From Arion vulgaris (taxonomy: Eukaryota > Mollusca > Gastropoda > Stylommatophora > Arionidae): a stretch of 64,000 nucleotides of DNA. A model generated the notes under the pieces. It did no database searches and was not told where the DNA came from. It saw only the letters and a list, made by a program, of their open reading frames with translations. The translations under genes and the position numbers were made by a program. This document shows, piece after piece, positions 42,340 to 53,790 of this stretch (position 1 is its first letter; the number at the start of each line of letters is the position of its first letter). The stretch spans positions 37,465,289 to 37,529,288 of the forward strand of contig CM036768.1 of the NCBI GenBank assembly GCA_020796225.1, given 5' to 3'.

Positions 42340-42765
42340 AATTACGATATGGCTGTCTGATTTATGGGACTGTAATCAATGCAATTCGGTAAAAAACCGC
42401 CTGTGCTCCAGTTTATTTCTTACATACGAGGATTTTAGAGCCAATGCTCGATCTTCTAGCACCGGCGAGGGTCTTCTTCTTCTTTTGTCAGCACACTGTT
42501 ACCGGGTTGTTAACCCAGTGTCGTGGCTTTATATATTTGTCTTGCGCTTCTCTGGTGACTTGTGTGATGGTTTTCTTAGTACCCTGGCAGAATTCAACTA
42601 CGTTATCTATCCACCTTTTCTTCGGTCTTCCTCTCGCCTTCCTTCCTGATATTTTGTTGTGGAAAGCTTCAAAGACAGTTTGGTCTGTTCTCTGTTTCGC
42701 TATAAAGTTCAAGCACGGTCTTGTTCCAACCTTGTCTCTGATGCTTGGAGGGTACCCGATGTAAT
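42340..42765 (-). mobile_element. L3-type LINE C-terminal fragment
   Basis: The minus frame 42712-42488 reads MNFIAKQRTDQTVFEAFHNK, ISGRKARGRPKKRWIDNVVE, FCQGTKKTITQVTREAQDKY, then a stop. A partly repeated 3' block (tagcaccggcgagggt) recurs at 42885 and, inverted, at 61797. Confidence 0.65.
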
Positions 42766-42829
42766 TTTAAGGATGGTGAAAATGTGGTATTATTTTTTCA
42801 ACTGCTTCTGTCAATAACACTGTGTTCTC

Positions 42830-42930
42830 TAATTTCTTTCTTACATAAGAGGATATTATCGACAGTGCACGATCTTCGTAGCACCGGCGAGGGTATCTGA
42901 TGCAATTTTGATAAGGATGAAAATGTGTAA
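42830..42930. repeat. Short dispersed block related to 42415-42475
   Basis: tttctttcttacataagagg and gtagcaccggcgagggtatc recur at 42415-42475 and at 61795-61862 (inverted). Class unknown. Confidence 0.5.
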
Positions 42931-43214
42931 GAATTTTATTTCAACTTTTAATTCATTTTGTCCGGGCAGAAGCTCTCCGAGCCGACTCTTATAACTGGGA
43001 AGGTTTCTTTTACTTGAGAAAATTGAATAAGGGATCTAAATTTTACTATTCTTCTCCTATATGACTAGTAACTTGATCTCACCTACATTGAGTGGATTGT
43101 GTCAGTTCTGACGGTCTCCTTAAAAACAATTTGATCTGATGCTATTCTACAATATATTACATATATTCTTGAATGGTCCGCAGTGAGAATTATATATATG
43201 TACATAGAGATATA

Positions 43215-43448
43215 TATAGTGTTCGTCTGTAGCTTAACAGGTAGTGAGCTTGACCATAACCCAAGAGTGTCTGGTTCAAACTCCGCCGCAGGCAGTTTGA
43301 AAGCAAATTTGTTCCAGTGGGAATTTATGAACGGTAAAAATAGATCTCACCGTTCAGAAATCAATGACAAACTACTGAGCATATAAGTAGTGCCTAGAAA
43401 AATCTACGGCTTGTTTACTGTAGTTGATAGCTACGTCCTGTACATGAT
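43215..43448 (+). mobile_element. SINE-E copy, uninterrupted
   Basis: tRNA-like head (cgtctgtagcttaacaggta, box B tctggttcaaactccgcc) and body gaacggtaaaaatagatctc ... gtgcctagaaaaatc, ending next to (aat)n of the following LINE. Confidence 0.7.
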
Positions 43449-43790
43449 ATAATAATAATAATTTCTCTCGTGCCGTTATACGTTACATAGGGCCTGCAAG
43501 TAATTTATCCATACTGCTCTATCCTGGGCAACTCGCTCAATATCATCCATGGAACTGAAACCGATATTTCCTGCCTCTCTCAGCAAAGTTCGTCTCAGGG
43601 TCTTTTTAGGTCGTCCTCTCTTTCTTGAACCCTTTGCATCCCACTTCAATGCCTGCTTTGATATTCGTTAATCATTTCTCCTCAAAGGTGTGTCAAACAT
43701 ATCTCCATTTTCTCTTTCTTATAACAGTTGTCACTAGTGGTTGACCAATCATTTATCTGATTTCATCACTTCTCCTAAATTCGTTTCATT
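43449..43790 (-). mobile_element. L2 RTE-like LINE 3' end with (att)n tail
   Basis: Same 3' structure as 8150-8425 (aataataataatttctctcg, gttatacgttacatagggcc). Frameshifted coding remnants include a KRGRPKKTLRRTLLREA-like segment. Confidence 0.65.
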
Positions 43791-44312
43791 TTATATTCAT
43801 TATTTTTTGCAGACATCTGTACAGGATATGCCACGATTTTAATTATTATATTGAAATGACACAAAATATCTATATATATATATATAAAGAATATCACAAA
43901 ACATAAGAGAATGGTGTAGGTTTGTTGTCCTATGCTCTATAAGGAACCGATAAATTGTACTCTTTATCTCATTCTGTTGATAACCGCTGATACTTACAAA
44001 AAAAAAGCAACATTTATTTAAATTATCTATCTCTCTGAGCAACTCCTGTCAGTTAATACTTATCTAGCTGTCTAGAATTTTCTATCTCTGCCATGTAAGC
44101 TAGAAGATAAGGTTTTAGAAAACGGAAACAGTTTTCATTCTTCACAAAAGTTGTGATTTGTTAAAGCTTACACGCGTCGGCCAAGACTCGTCGAGATCTA
44201 GTGATTGCGGTGAGAATGTCCAGATGAAGAAGACATTCTTAAGTAAACATGATGCCAGTTAATTCCTCTACGTTCTTGACTAGAATCTAGGATGCTGGTG
44301 ATGATGTGATAG
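43791..44312. other. No recognisable feature
   Basis: AT-rich with a short (ta)n at 43870-43886. Nothing else. Confidence 0.45.
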
Positions 44313-44776
44313 AGTATAGATTCCCAAACTTTTCAGCCCACCGCCCACTTTGCACAATAAACTTTGTACACCCCCTCCTCCTCCACATTATAACAGTTTG
44401 CCAACGCCCCCTTCCACATATATACATGCTCTATTTTCTCTTGACATAGAAAATTGATATATATTTCTTTAATACATGGTCAATTTTCAAATGATTATAT
44501 TCATGAAATAGAAAATGGATGAAAAAATGGATCGTGTAAGATGGGAATAAGATGAATTTAAATGCAGAATTCAAATTTTAAATGATTATTCAATCGCAAA
44601 ATCACGAAAATAATTTATTTTTAAATATTTATTATTAGTTTCACCTTTAAGGAGCCACCGACCCCTAATCGCCTGGAAACCCCTAAATTCTTCTGAACCC
44701 ACTATCGCTCCTCCACCCCCAACTAGAACGCTTCAGTGCCCACTAGGGGCGGTACCGCCCACTTTGGGAAACGCTG
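44313..44776 (-). mobile_element. MITE-2 copy, about 460 bp
   Basis: Inverted ends gattcccaaacttttcagcc (left) and agcgtttcccaaagtgggcg (right, complement). The interior contains no frame and is very similar to 25798-26195. Flanks tagagtat and ggtagagg could be a worn 8-bp duplication. Confidence 0.7.
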
Positions 44777-44879
44777 TGGTAGAGGGTAGAATAATTCGAA
44801 GGAAGAAGGTAGCGAAGATGATATGAGTAAGAAAAGATTGGTGGTCTATGTAGCTAAGTGTGGCTTTGTTTGTTATCCT

Positions 44880-45309
44880 GTTCTTCTCTTCCACCATTGA
44901 CTTCTTTATAGAAATTTTTTTGGGGGACGTAGTGATCGTGTGTGTGCTTGTTTTAAAGCACTTTGTAAGCTGATATTCATGTTCGTAAGGCTGTTCTTGA
45001 TGCCGTCGCTCCATCTTTTGCGTGGTCTTCCTCTTGCTTTGTACTCGTTATACGTTTTCTGTGTGGCTCTCTGAGGTAGACGATACCAGGGCATTCTTGT
45101 TAGGTGTTCAAACCATTTAATCTGTTGTTCTTTTATGAATTGCATGACTGGTTTCACATCCAGTCGTCTTCTGATTTCTTCATTCCTAATTTTGTTTCTT
45201 ATTGTCACACCTGCAGCTATTCTAAGACACCTCATCTCTGTCGTTATGATTTTCCGCTCATTAGTTGCTGTTATTGACCATGTTTGACACTGGTAACATA
45301 TTGTTGGCC
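44880..45309 (-). mobile_element. L3 RTE-like LINE C-terminal region, open
   Basis: The minus frame 45322-44906 is open: TICYQCQTWSITATNERKII, TTEMRCLRIAAGVTIRNKIR, VMQFIKEQQIKWFEHLTRMP, KARGRPRKRWSDGIKNSLTN. It is the region after the RT thumb; RT and endonuclease are missing. The related decayed copy is 12813-13185. Confidence 0.8.
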
Positions 45310-45484
45310 ACGTACAAGGCATGTCGTAAGAGGCGATTGAGGTAGGGGCCTAGTGGAGCTAACGTAGTAAATAAAAAAACATCGCATAACTGGCACAACG
45401 TACGATCGCTTTTAGGCTCAGATCACATAGAAATGACAAATAGTAGTTAACAAGTGATCGATATGGAGAGTTTGAAGAAGAATA
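45310..45484 (+). mobile_element. SINE-V copy, 5'-truncated
   Basis: Begins at the core (caaggcatgtcgtaagaggc), abutting the LINE, and lacks about 60 bp in front. The middle lacks the gaaatcggatgtgctggcc block. Confidence 0.7.
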
Positions 45485-45634
45485 GAGACAGAAGATAAAA
45501 AAATGGAAAAGAAATTGAAGTCGAGAAAGTGATAGAAAAATAAAAAAAACAAAATCGAAGAAAACAGGAAAAAGAAAAAGAAATGGAATTTAAATAAGGA
45601 AAGTAGAAGAGCTATAAGAAATGATAATGCTTAG
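45485..45634. other. A-rich purine tract
   Basis: gaaaaagaaa-type low-complexity sequence, 45484-45605. Possibly an expanded SINE tail. Confidence 0.6.
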
Positions 45635-45799
45635 CAGTGGCGACTCGTGATCATTTTTGTTGGTGGGGTCAGACAAAAATTATCGGAAAAATTATGGCTT
45701 TGGGTTGTTATGTTTTAATTGTTTAAATAATAAATACACGTTACACATTATTTTTGGTGGGGTTCGGCCCCAGTGACCCTTAATGACGAGCCGCCACTG
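45635..45799 (+). mobile_element. MITE-1 copy with 8-bp TSD
   Basis: 165 bp. Ends cagtggcgactcgtg and cgagccgccactg. Flanked by atgcttag (45627-45634) and atgcttac (45800-45807). Confidence 0.9.
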
Positions 45800-45807
45800 A
45801 TGCTTAC

Positions 45808-46288
45808 AATAAACGTAGAAAATAAAAGATACAAGAAAAAAATAGGCAAGATAAAGAAGCAAAGAAGAAAATGCAGTGACAGGCTTTTCTGGATGTGACA
45901 AACCTGAACATAACATGTGAATGTAGACACATAAAAGAGACATATATATATATATAAGTGTGTGAACAGAATAAGAATCAGAGGATTGACTGGTAACTCC
46001 ATTCTAATTAAAACGATTCATCTCATGCGCTACACGAATTGAAAAAACCGGACCCTTATCGGTCAATGAATGTCCAGGACTGATGAATATTCTTTTGTAT
46101 AACAAATCTCCCTGGAACAGCACTGCTTTCATTATTTCCGATTTGTTCTCACGCGCTTCGAGAAGCTTTTCCAGGTTCTTTATTCCTTGATTTCCTTATG
46201 TCGAACTACTAACATTGACTGTCCGTTTGTGACTCAGTGTTTGTCAACGTCTTTTGTTCTATGTAAGCCATGTTTAGAATTTAAATCT
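45808..46288. other. No recognisable feature
   Basis: A-rich then mixed sequence; no repeats or genes identified. Confidence 0.45.
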
Positions 46289-46690
46289 ATTTTACATTCT
46301 CAAACGTTCTCACACGTTCTATCACATTCTATGAAATTTTCTCCCGCTTTCTCGCATTCTTTCACATTCTCTGGCATTCTCTCACATTCTCTTACATTCT
46401 CTCAAGTTATTTCACGATCTCTCACGATCTTTCATGTTCTCTCACATTCTCTCAAGTTCTTTCACATTCTCTCCATTTCTGACATTCCTTACATTCTCTC
46501 ACATTCTCTCAAGTTCTCTCACATTCTCTCAAGTTCTCTCACGTTCTCTCAAATTCTCTTACATTCTCTCAAGCTCTCTCACATTCTCTCAAACTCTCTG
46601 ACATTCTCTCATATTCTCTTACATTTTCTCATATTCCCTCACACTTTCTCATATTCCCTCACATTCTGTTACAGTCTCTCTTATTCCCTG
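46289..46690. repeat. Degenerate 12-bp array (tctcacattctc)n
   Basis: Roughly 33 diverged units of tctcacattctc / tctcaagttctc. The plus frame across it gives an FSHILSHSLTFS repeat, a by-product. Confidence 0.85.
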
Positions 46691-46734
46691 TACTAGCTTT
46701 AAGACCCCGCTTTGTATGAGATTTGCGTATAGTA

Positions 46735-47105
46735 TTTTCTTCGATCGGAACGGCTCTCAGGGTGACCTAGCTACATTTGAGTACCGGACCGTAACCGCTC
46801 TCAGGTCGACCCAGCTTCAATTGAGGACCAAGCTTTAATTGAGTACCCAGCAGTAACGGGTGTCATGCCAAGCCAGCTTCAATTGAGTTCCCGACCGTAA
46901 TGGATCTCTGGCCGACCCAACTTTTATTGAATACCAGTAAAAATGTTTAGCTATTTGCAGTCTCCACCTTTTCAGTAAAACGTAAGTAAATGTGGCGGCG
47001 TGATGTTGATGACAAAACCCAGCGTGTGACGATGGTTAAAATAAATCATGAACTTAACACCATATTTACCAATTTACCTGGTGATATGAAAAGAGTTTTT
47101 TAAGA
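46735..47105 (+). mobile_element. SINE-B copy with duplicated body
   Basis: The acggctctcagg... gagtaccggaccgtaa segment is present in three or four tandem diverged copies (46750-46935), followed by the gtgatgttgatgacaaaacc 3' block and tgatatgaaaagagttttt end. Confidence 0.6.
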
Positions 47106-47618
47106 TAAAAACTTTACATAACATTAGATTCTACAGACAAAAATATAAAACAAATTAATGTCTGCATGATACAAAAAAGCGGAAAACTAAATTTGTCTCG
47201 TGTGTTTTGATACAAAAAATTAATTTGATCCGATTATTTAATTGATATTCTTCGTTCACAAATGATGCAGTTACATTTATCCCTGTGGAGAATGCTAATT
47301 GACCTAGTATAATGGATGACTGAACACGTTAAGAAGTGTATAGATTTTCGAAACCAACTTAGCTAGCTCCTAACTCGGTAAAAAAAAAAAAAAAGTCGTG
47401 AAAAGTTGAAAATCGTCACGTTGACATATATATTTCTTCAGAGAAAGCTAACCAACTTTCAGAATTCTAGAGATGGGCGTTCTCATGTTTTTTTTGTGGC
47501 ACATAAACAGAACACAGACAATCAGTTTTATAATTAAGATAATTATGTTCTTTCATTCTTGTTTTCTTATTCTCTTCTATTCTGACATTCTATCGCATTC
47601 ATAATCTTCGTCCATGTT
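47106..47618. other. No recognisable feature
   Basis: AT-rich with one a15 run near 47381; nothing identifiable. Confidence 0.5.
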
Positions 47619-47619
47619 T

Positions 47620-47865
47620 TGCAGGGGCTCGTAAGGAGCAAGAATATTTGCACTGTGACCTACAAGGCGTGTCGTAACAGGCGAATGAGGTAGGGGCCTA
47701 GGGTAGCTACCCTAGTAAATAAAAAGCGTCTAAGAAATCGGATATGCTAGCCTACTTTGTAGGCGCATAACTGGAACAGCGTACAACCACTCTTAAGCTC
47801 CGATCATATAAAAATCACAGAGAGTGGTTAACAAATGGTCGATATGGAGCGTTTGAAGAAAAGGA
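47620..47865 (+). mobile_element. SINE-V copy
   Basis: ggggctcgtaaggagcaaga, core gtcgtaacaggcgaatgagg, agggtagctaccctagtaaa, gatatggagcgtttgaagaa. Confidence 0.8.
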
Positions 47866-48089
47866 AACATATATTGCGTTGTTTGTTTTCCTGCGTTCAA
47901 CAAAGCCACATTGCTCTTCCTTAACTTCTGGTCTTATTTTGTTTCTCATAGTAATACTGAAAAGCAATTTTCTTACGAGACTCAAGAGGCTGATTATGCG
48001 ATGTTCTTCTCACTCTATTGTCCCTACTTTCTTTGGTAGTGCTATAAAAATGAATTGTAGTAAATCTTTCCAGTTACCAGTTTTGTTAC

Positions 48090-48525
48090 CAGTGCCAAAC
48101 TTGGTCTCTTACAGCAACACACCACAGGAAGCTCATCATGTGTGAAATGAAATGCTTGAGGAAGGCAGTGGGAGTCACCAGGAAAGATAGACTACGAAAT
48201 GAGGACATCAGAAGCAGAGTGGGCATAACTTCATGCACCGAATACATTGAAAGACAACAAATGCAGTGGTTTGGACTTTGAATGAGCATGAAATACAACC
48301 AACCACCAATAACAGCATGCAATAAAAAGAGATCGGGTACTAGAGCTAAGAGAAGACCAAGAAAAGATGGATAGACAATATCAAGACCACACTACATAAA
48401 CACGGATATAACAAGGGCGACTCATCTAGCCATAGAACGCAAATTAAAGCTCCCATCCCTACGCTTAACGGCAAGAGTGGACATCAAACTACATCTTCCA
48501 CCTGGGAATAGACAATAGTAAATCT
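48090..48525 (+). mobile_element. L3 RTE-like LINE C-terminal fragment
   Basis: Plus reading: MCEMKCLRKAVGVTRKDRLR, CTEYIERQQMQWFGL then stop, RAKRRPRKDG then stop, ATHLAIERKLKLPSLRLTA. Two in-frame stops within the conserved motifs make it a clear pseudogene. The minus open frame at the same place is its shadow. Confidence 0.75.
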
Positions 48526-48659
48526 TTGGGAATATATCTGGTGTATCAAGATATCAACCCTATTCATTTCTCTAACACTCGCCATTGTACTCTCATCATC
48601 AAGGTGTTTGTCTTTTATAAGACGTTGCTCTCTTTCCAGCGCATCTGAAATTCATTTGT

Positions 48660-49165
48660 ATTCCATCATCATCAGGTGCCGTGTCGGCTGGCGTAGGCGA
48701 TCATGGATCTCCACAAATCTCTGTCGTTGGTGTTTGCTATCAACTCAGATGTTGACGCTCTACCGTGCCATGAAGTCAGGCTATCCAAAATTTTCTCTCT
48801 CTGTCTTCCTCTGTCTCTTCTACCCTCGATTTTACCGGTTGTCAAAATGTGTTCTAAACCTCCCCTCCTCATCACATGCCCGATAAATGATGACTGCCTC
48901 TTTCTTATATTTATTATTATCTTTCTCTGAGTCTTGATCTCATTCAACACCTGAACAGTAGTCATTCTAGCAGTCGATGGGATTCTCACACTCTTCTGTA
49001 AAACCACATTTCTATGGCCCTCGGAGATTTTTCGATCTGTGTGTTTATTGTCCATAACTCGCATCCGTATGTCAGTATTGGTTCTATGTAGCACTGAATA
49101 ACTCGCATTCTGATCGAGATTGACAAGGACTTGTTGCAGATAATGCTTCTCATTTTCAGGAACGA
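48660..49165 (-). mobile_element. L6 LINE C-terminal region, open
   Basis: The minus frame 49094-48672, 140 codons: TTVQVLNEIKTQRKIIINIR, KRQSSFIGHVMRRGGLEHIL, TTGKIEGRRDRGRQREKILD, then WRSMIAYASRHGT and stop, followed by a (gat)n tail (complement at 48664-48676). A 5'-truncated RTE-like LINE. The sister copy 35922-36335 is more worn. Confidence 0.8.
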
Positions 49166-49588
49166 TGTTTTCTATTCTTTTTGTATTCTAGCATAATGAA
49201 AGATATAAAGACATTTCGTAGGTCTCTGACGGCGGACACATTCCGTACAAGACAATAAATAATGGAAATCTTTGTTTATAATTTGCCTTTATAAATATAC
49301 ATATTTTCCACATTTATCCACACGTCTTTTCTTTATGACTGCGCAATACAACTTCATAACGTATACACAAGTTCATCTATATGCAATTGAATACATTGCA
49401 ATTTATATAACTTCACGCATAAATATCCATATATATAATATGTTTATCTCTGTATACGTGCAGTTATAATCGTTACTAATATGTATCATTTATATGTACG
49501 TTGACGAAATATGCAGTAAGAATTATAGAGAAGATTCCAATTTTTATGGCTATATTTTCTTATTTTTTCATTGTTATAAGTTTTCAGA
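49166..49588. other. No recognisable feature
   Basis: AT-rich with ta-rich patches near 49425-49445; nothing else. Confidence 0.45.
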
Positions 49589-49589
49589 C

Positions 49590-49695
49590 TTGTATATCTC
49601 TGTAGCGTAGAGGTATGGTACCCGTCTATCGTGCCAAAGGTACGAGGTACGGTTCCTCGTGGAGCCATCGTTTTTTTTCCGAGATCTCCCAGATC
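49590..49695 (+). mobile_element. tRNA-derived SINE-F
   Basis: ctgtagcgtagaggtatggt (box A) and gaggtacggttcctcgtgga (box B) about 40 bp apart, then tttttttccgagatctccca. A second copy is at 61485-61600. The acceptor stem is not conserved and a t-run body follows, so SINE rather than tRNA. Confidence 0.55.
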
Positions 49696-49796
49696 TCAGT
49701 GTTGTACATATTGTATTTAATTTTACAAAACGATCAATATAAATTTTAATAAAAGATTCGCCGGGGAAGTTCCGGGGCCCGCAATGGAAATACAAA

Positions 49797-49983
49797 AATA
49801 AGACGACTGATGTAGGCCCTAGGGATGCTACCTGGTAAATAAAAAGCAGCGCAGAAATCGGATGTGCTGGGCTACTTGTAGGTGTATGATTGGCACAACG
49901 TACAACCGATATTAGGGTCAGATCACATACAAATCACAAAGAATGGTTGACAAGTGGTCGATATGGACAGTTCGAAGAAGTAA
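49797..49983 (+). mobile_element. SINE-V copy, 5'-truncated
   Basis: Starts within the core (agacgactgatgtaggccct) and runs to gatatggacagttcgaagaag. Confidence 0.7.
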
Positions 49984-50267
49984 AATACAAGAGTAGTAAT
50001 GTACAGAAATGTATTGTAATACTAATCTACGTTATTTTAAAGTAATCTGCCATCTCCTTCTGCGACTTTTTTTTAGACGATGACAGATAACAGAGACTGA
50101 CGGTTAAACGAGTGACGGCTAATCGAGGTTTTACTGTGTTTTGTAATTTCATATTATCATCATCGGTCCAGGTCGAGCCCAAAGGGACGTAAGGATAGGC
50201 AAAGCATTTACATTTCTATTAGGTTATGGGCCTATCTTTCTATCTCAAATCTAATCGTATGGATGTC

Positions 50268-50271
<4 letters not shown>

Positions 50272-50310
<39 letters not shown>
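50272..50310. repeat. (ta)n microsatellite
   Basis: About 20 perfect ta dinucleotides just left of a MITE-1 copy. Confidence 0.95.
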
Positions 50311-50312
<2 letters not shown>

Positions 50313-50319
50313 TAGGAAG

Positions 50320-50487
50320 CAGTGGCGGCTCGTGCACATTTTTGTTGGTGGGGCCAGACAGAAATTTTCGTAAAAAAATCTTGATTTGGGTTAGGTTATA
50401 TTTTAATTTACAAAATAATAAATACACGTTATACATTATTATTGGTGGGGCCCGTCCCCACTGGCCCTTAATGATGAACCGCCACTG
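50320..50487 (+). mobile_element. MITE-1 copy, exact 8-bp TSD
   Basis: 168 bp. Flanked by gtaggaag at 50312-50319 and 50488-50495. The short frame from 50309 is incidental. Confidence 0.9.
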
Positions 50488-50654
50488 GTAGGAAGATTAA
50501 TGAGATATGCAAATGTTGGGGTCATGTCAGTCATATATTTCACCACTACTTAATAAAGTACAGACAAGAGGTAATACACGATGAATGGGACGAAAAACGT
50601 ATGAAGATTTATACAGGAGAGAGATGGAGAGTTAGCGAGAATAAATGATAATAT

Positions 50655-51237
50655 TCTTCTTCTTCTTTAGCGATCTCTGGTCATGCGCTTAGTTTACTGT
50701 AGACTACAAAACTAGGCAGTCAGCTTCAGGTCTCTCTCTCTCGCGATTCCGACCTAGACTGATGAACCAACTTTTATCATGAATTTTACCGTGTTTTAAG
50801 GGACTCCGTTCCTCCGTACAGCTTCTCGCGAAGCTCTGTGTTATGGGGCCAGATTTCTTTTCTTATGCCTGCTATCAGTTGACAATCTTGCAGTACGTGT
50901 TCTGCCGTCATGTCCGCCTTTTGCAGGGGCACAGGCTAGTTGTGCCAATTTTAAATTTGTTAAACATGTGGACGCGGAATTTGTTGTGGCCGGTACGGAG
51001 GCGGAGTATGGCAGCTTGTTCGCTACGAGACAGACCATAGTACCCGTCGCTGTTGTTGTACTGGGCATTATCTTTTGTCCATTTGTCTTTATAGTGCCAG
51101 CCGATGGTTGTTCTGGCTTCCTCATAACTGATCTCGAGGTCAGTCTGAGGTAGTCGCCCGCCTTCTTTAGCTAAGTTGTCGGCGTGTTCATTTCCGCTTA
51201 TGTTGCAGTGTGAAGTTTCAGGTCTGACAGTGCATAC
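50655..51237 (-). pseudogene. L8 LINE: RNase H end and C-terminal zinc-knuckle tail
   Basis: The minus strand from 51237 reads HCNISGNEHADNLAKEGGRL (last RNase H motif with its Asp), RTTIGWHYKDKWTKDNAQYN, AAILRLRTGHNKFRVHMFNK and CPCKKADMTAEHVLQDCQL (CxC-H-C knuckle) after a one-base shift near 50920, then LREKLYGGTESLKTR and stop. This is the RNase H plus knuckle C-terminus known from Jockey-like LINEs with RNase H, distinct from L7. The forward 94-codon frame at 51125-50841 is the shifted reading of the same DNA. Confidence 0.7.
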
Positions 51238-51239
51238 AC

Positions 51240-51735
51240 TAAACGTTGTTTATCATAAAAAACAATGCCTTTTGCAACAGGTGGCCAAATTGTATGTTAA
51301 TATCTATTTTTTTTTTCTGTGAATTTAAAATAAATACAACCCTTGTTCTGGGTGGGTCTCCCGTCTTAATTTTCCACAAAGTTTAGTCTTTTGGAGGAGT
51401 GAGGGGTTGTGTAGAGATGGGGTGAGGCGTGGAGTGATAGTAAGAGAGTGAAGGTTTGAGAAAGAGGGAGAGAAAGATTGAAAATATCGAGATGGACGAA
51501 GTGTAGTGGAACATCTTGCTTTTATGTTCTTCTTGGTTTTGTTCTCCTTTCTCTGCACAAGTCATTGTAGTTGTACTTCTTTCTGTAACTTTCTCTTTGA
51601 CCTCACAGGTCATGAACAAGAACAGATTTATAGAGCGGGCTCTAGTGCTCGCTTCGTACATAGTGTATTTCCCTGTCTGTTATTTTTGTTGATCCATCTT
51701 TTGTATACACTGCCTTCTGTACACTGTATATTCTT
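51240..51735. other. No recognisable feature
   Basis: Includes a purine-rich patch (51390-51480); no repeat family or gene recognised. Confidence 0.45.
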
Positions 51736-51737
51736 CT

Positions 51738-51985
51738 TATAACGCTTCATATTGATCACACGTTAACCCGTCTCTGTGATTTGTATGTGATCCGAGTCAA
51801 AGAGCAATTGTACGCTGTGCCAGTTATATGCTTACAAGTAGGCCAGGACATCTGTTTTCTGTAACTCTTTTATTTACTAGTGTAACTTCCCTAGATCCCT
51901 ACCTCAGCCGCCTCTTACGATATGATATGCCTTGTGGGTAGTAGTGTTACTATTCTGTGCCTCCCTTGAGAGCCACGGCAACACA
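51738..51985 (-). mobile_element. SINE-V copy
   Basis: Inverted: cttataacgcttcatattga, cgcctcttacgatatgatat (core complement), ctgtgcctcccttgagagcc. Confidence 0.75.
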
Positions 51986-51989
51986 GGGG

Positions 51990-52370
51990 CGTATCTGAGT
52001 AGCATTGCTCATTGAGTCTGTTAGTAATCTGCTTATGCTGTCGAACCATTTTATTAGTAATCTCTTGATGAAGTTCAATTATGATGTTGTACCAACAATT
52101 TTTCCGATGCATCATTTCTGAACCGACATTTTCTTGATACTTCCAGCCAGTGGCGGATCGTGATCATTTTTGTTGGTGGGGCCAGAAAAAATGTTCGGAA
52201 AAATCATGATTTTGGGTTGTTATATTTCAATTTAGAAAATAATAAATACACATTATAAATTATTTGTGGTTGGTCCCGGCCCCACTGGTCCTTACCGACG
52301 AGCCGCCACTGCTTCCAGCACTCTGTATAGACACGTCATCTCTGTCGTGACTAGTTTTCTTCTGTTGTTT
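51990..52370 (-). mobile_element. L3-type LINE fragment split by MITE-1
   Basis: Nucleotide match to 31900-32130 on both sides of the MITE (gaaccattttattagtaatc; then tctgtatagacacgtcatct and gtcgtgactagttttc). The MITE sits at 52148-52311. Confidence 0.65.
52148..52311 (+). mobile_element. MITE-1 copy inside a LINE, exact 8-bp TSD
   Basis: 164 bp. Flanked by cttccagc at 52140-52147 and 52312-52319; the interrupted LINE reads through if one duplication copy is removed. Confidence 0.92.
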
Positions 52371-52858
52371 GATTTCAACGACCAGACTTAACACTGCTAT
52401 TGTGGTTACTAACTCAAATTGAAAATTACAAATTTGGTATGGGAATATGATTGAAAACAGCGGGTGGCTATCCCTGATAATATTGAGAAAGACAGAAAAT
52501 TGTAGATTACGTTAGACTGATGGAAAGAATAATTTTTTCTATCTCTAAATAACGACCCCACAGACGAGTAGTACATTTTAATATTTGTTTTAGTTTCGCC
52601 CTCCGACCCAAAACTCACTTGGCAATATTTGTATAAAGTCTGATATAGAAGTAATGAATATTCATACAAGAGGTGGGGCACATAGGCGTCCACAGAAATG
52701 TGCCGGGGGTGGGGAAGTTGAATAAAGGATATTTTGAGTTGGTAGTTTGCTCCGCGGAAATGGAGAAGAGCAAACTCGCCTCAAACTGTTTTATCAAAAA
52801 GCCATTTCCAGGCGGGGGGTGGGAATGTATATGGGTGGAAGGGGGAGAGATTAGAAGT
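52371..52858. other. No recognisable feature
   Basis: Mixed sequence with a G-rich patch at 52812-52850 (ggcggggggtggg, then ggaagggggagag); no gene or repeat recognised. Confidence 0.45.
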
Positions 52859-52859
52859 T

Positions 52860-53055
52860 CTACCGCCTCCTCCAGTTCAAGGTTCCTTTACTGTTCTGCA
52901 ACCACTTTAGTCCCCTATCTCGGTTCCTATAATCTTGGACCCATTCTCATTTTCTATTTTTCCCAAGACAATGTGGCGTTTAATGTGACCAAAATATTTC
53001 ACTTTTCGAGAATTAATATTGTTTATGAGCAATATTCCTCGACATTCTTCTTCTT
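52860..53055 (-). mobile_element. L5 LINE fragment
   Basis: aatgtggcgtttaatgtgac and aaaatatttcacttttcg match 38938-38975 of the L5 copy. Only the nucleotide match is left; the frame is destroyed. Confidence 0.55.
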
Positions 53056-53286
53056 CTTCTTCTTCACGATCGGTTTCATATGTCTAGTCTGAGTTGCCTC
53101 TATGAAGCTATTCGTCAGTCAGTTCTCGATGTGTTCCCTATATCTTGTTTTGAAATTTTCGTTCATAAAGTCCTATTTCGTGTCTCAAAGTTCAAAGCGC
53201 GTCTCGATCTTCAGAACTATGATTGTGTCTATATTTGTGTCTAGTGTCGTCGATGAATAGTCTAATTATAGGCCCATGTTCATATT

Positions 53287-53790
53287 GAGTGTGTCGCCCG
53301 AGTGGGCCCAAATTTGGGGTGTAAAGAATAGAACCACTGTTACCGTCCATGTATACCGTAAGAGGTGACTATCAGGAGGTTTGGATGAAATTGGATGCAC
53401 GTGTCCGGTAGGGAATGCTAACCCGAAACAATTGCTTGCAGAAAACTGATGCACCAGGCCGTAAGGCGCATAACATGGTGCAACGTCCCCTCACAATAAG
53501 GAATGGGATAAAAGATTCTACGGTCGCCAATCTGCCTCGGAGATGTAGCCATGCAGTAAGAATGTCAGATCTACCATCATGAGGGTGGCCAAAACCGGGA
53601 AGCAGAAATTGTAGAAATTATATCCTACAGAACTGCCCCCAGTATGCAGACTTGAGAATAAAGAGGTGACCCACTTACACAAGCGTCCAAAACAAACTGT
53701 ATGGCGTGGCTGATAATCTGAGGCAGCAGACGGCTGCCTTTATTAGAGAAACCAAAATCTCAATCTAGTGAGAACATAAAAGAAGAAGAA
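53287..53790 (+). mobile_element. SINE-V variant (A2) fused to a longer unknown 3' part
   Basis: ggggtgtaaagaatagaacc and the degraded core taccgtaagaggtgacta occupy 53310-53375. The remaining about 400 bp, ending aacataaaagaagaagaa, has no second copy here, though the (gaa)n end is SINE-V-like. Confidence 0.5.

Noticed and set aside
46187..46696. A 169-codon serine/histidine-rich frame.
   Set aside because: It is a degenerate 12-bp simple repeat; residues follow the period.
49590..49668. A tRNA gene, from box A/box B-like motifs (also 8702, 13205, 28512, 61485).
   Set aside because: Acceptor stems do not pair, other copies share non-tRNA bodies, and several carry SINE-type 3' parts.
50841..51125. 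A 94-codon minus frame as an independent small protein.
   Set aside because: The neighbouring frame on the same strand reads as the RNase H end and zinc knuckle of a LINE; this is its out-of-frame shadow.
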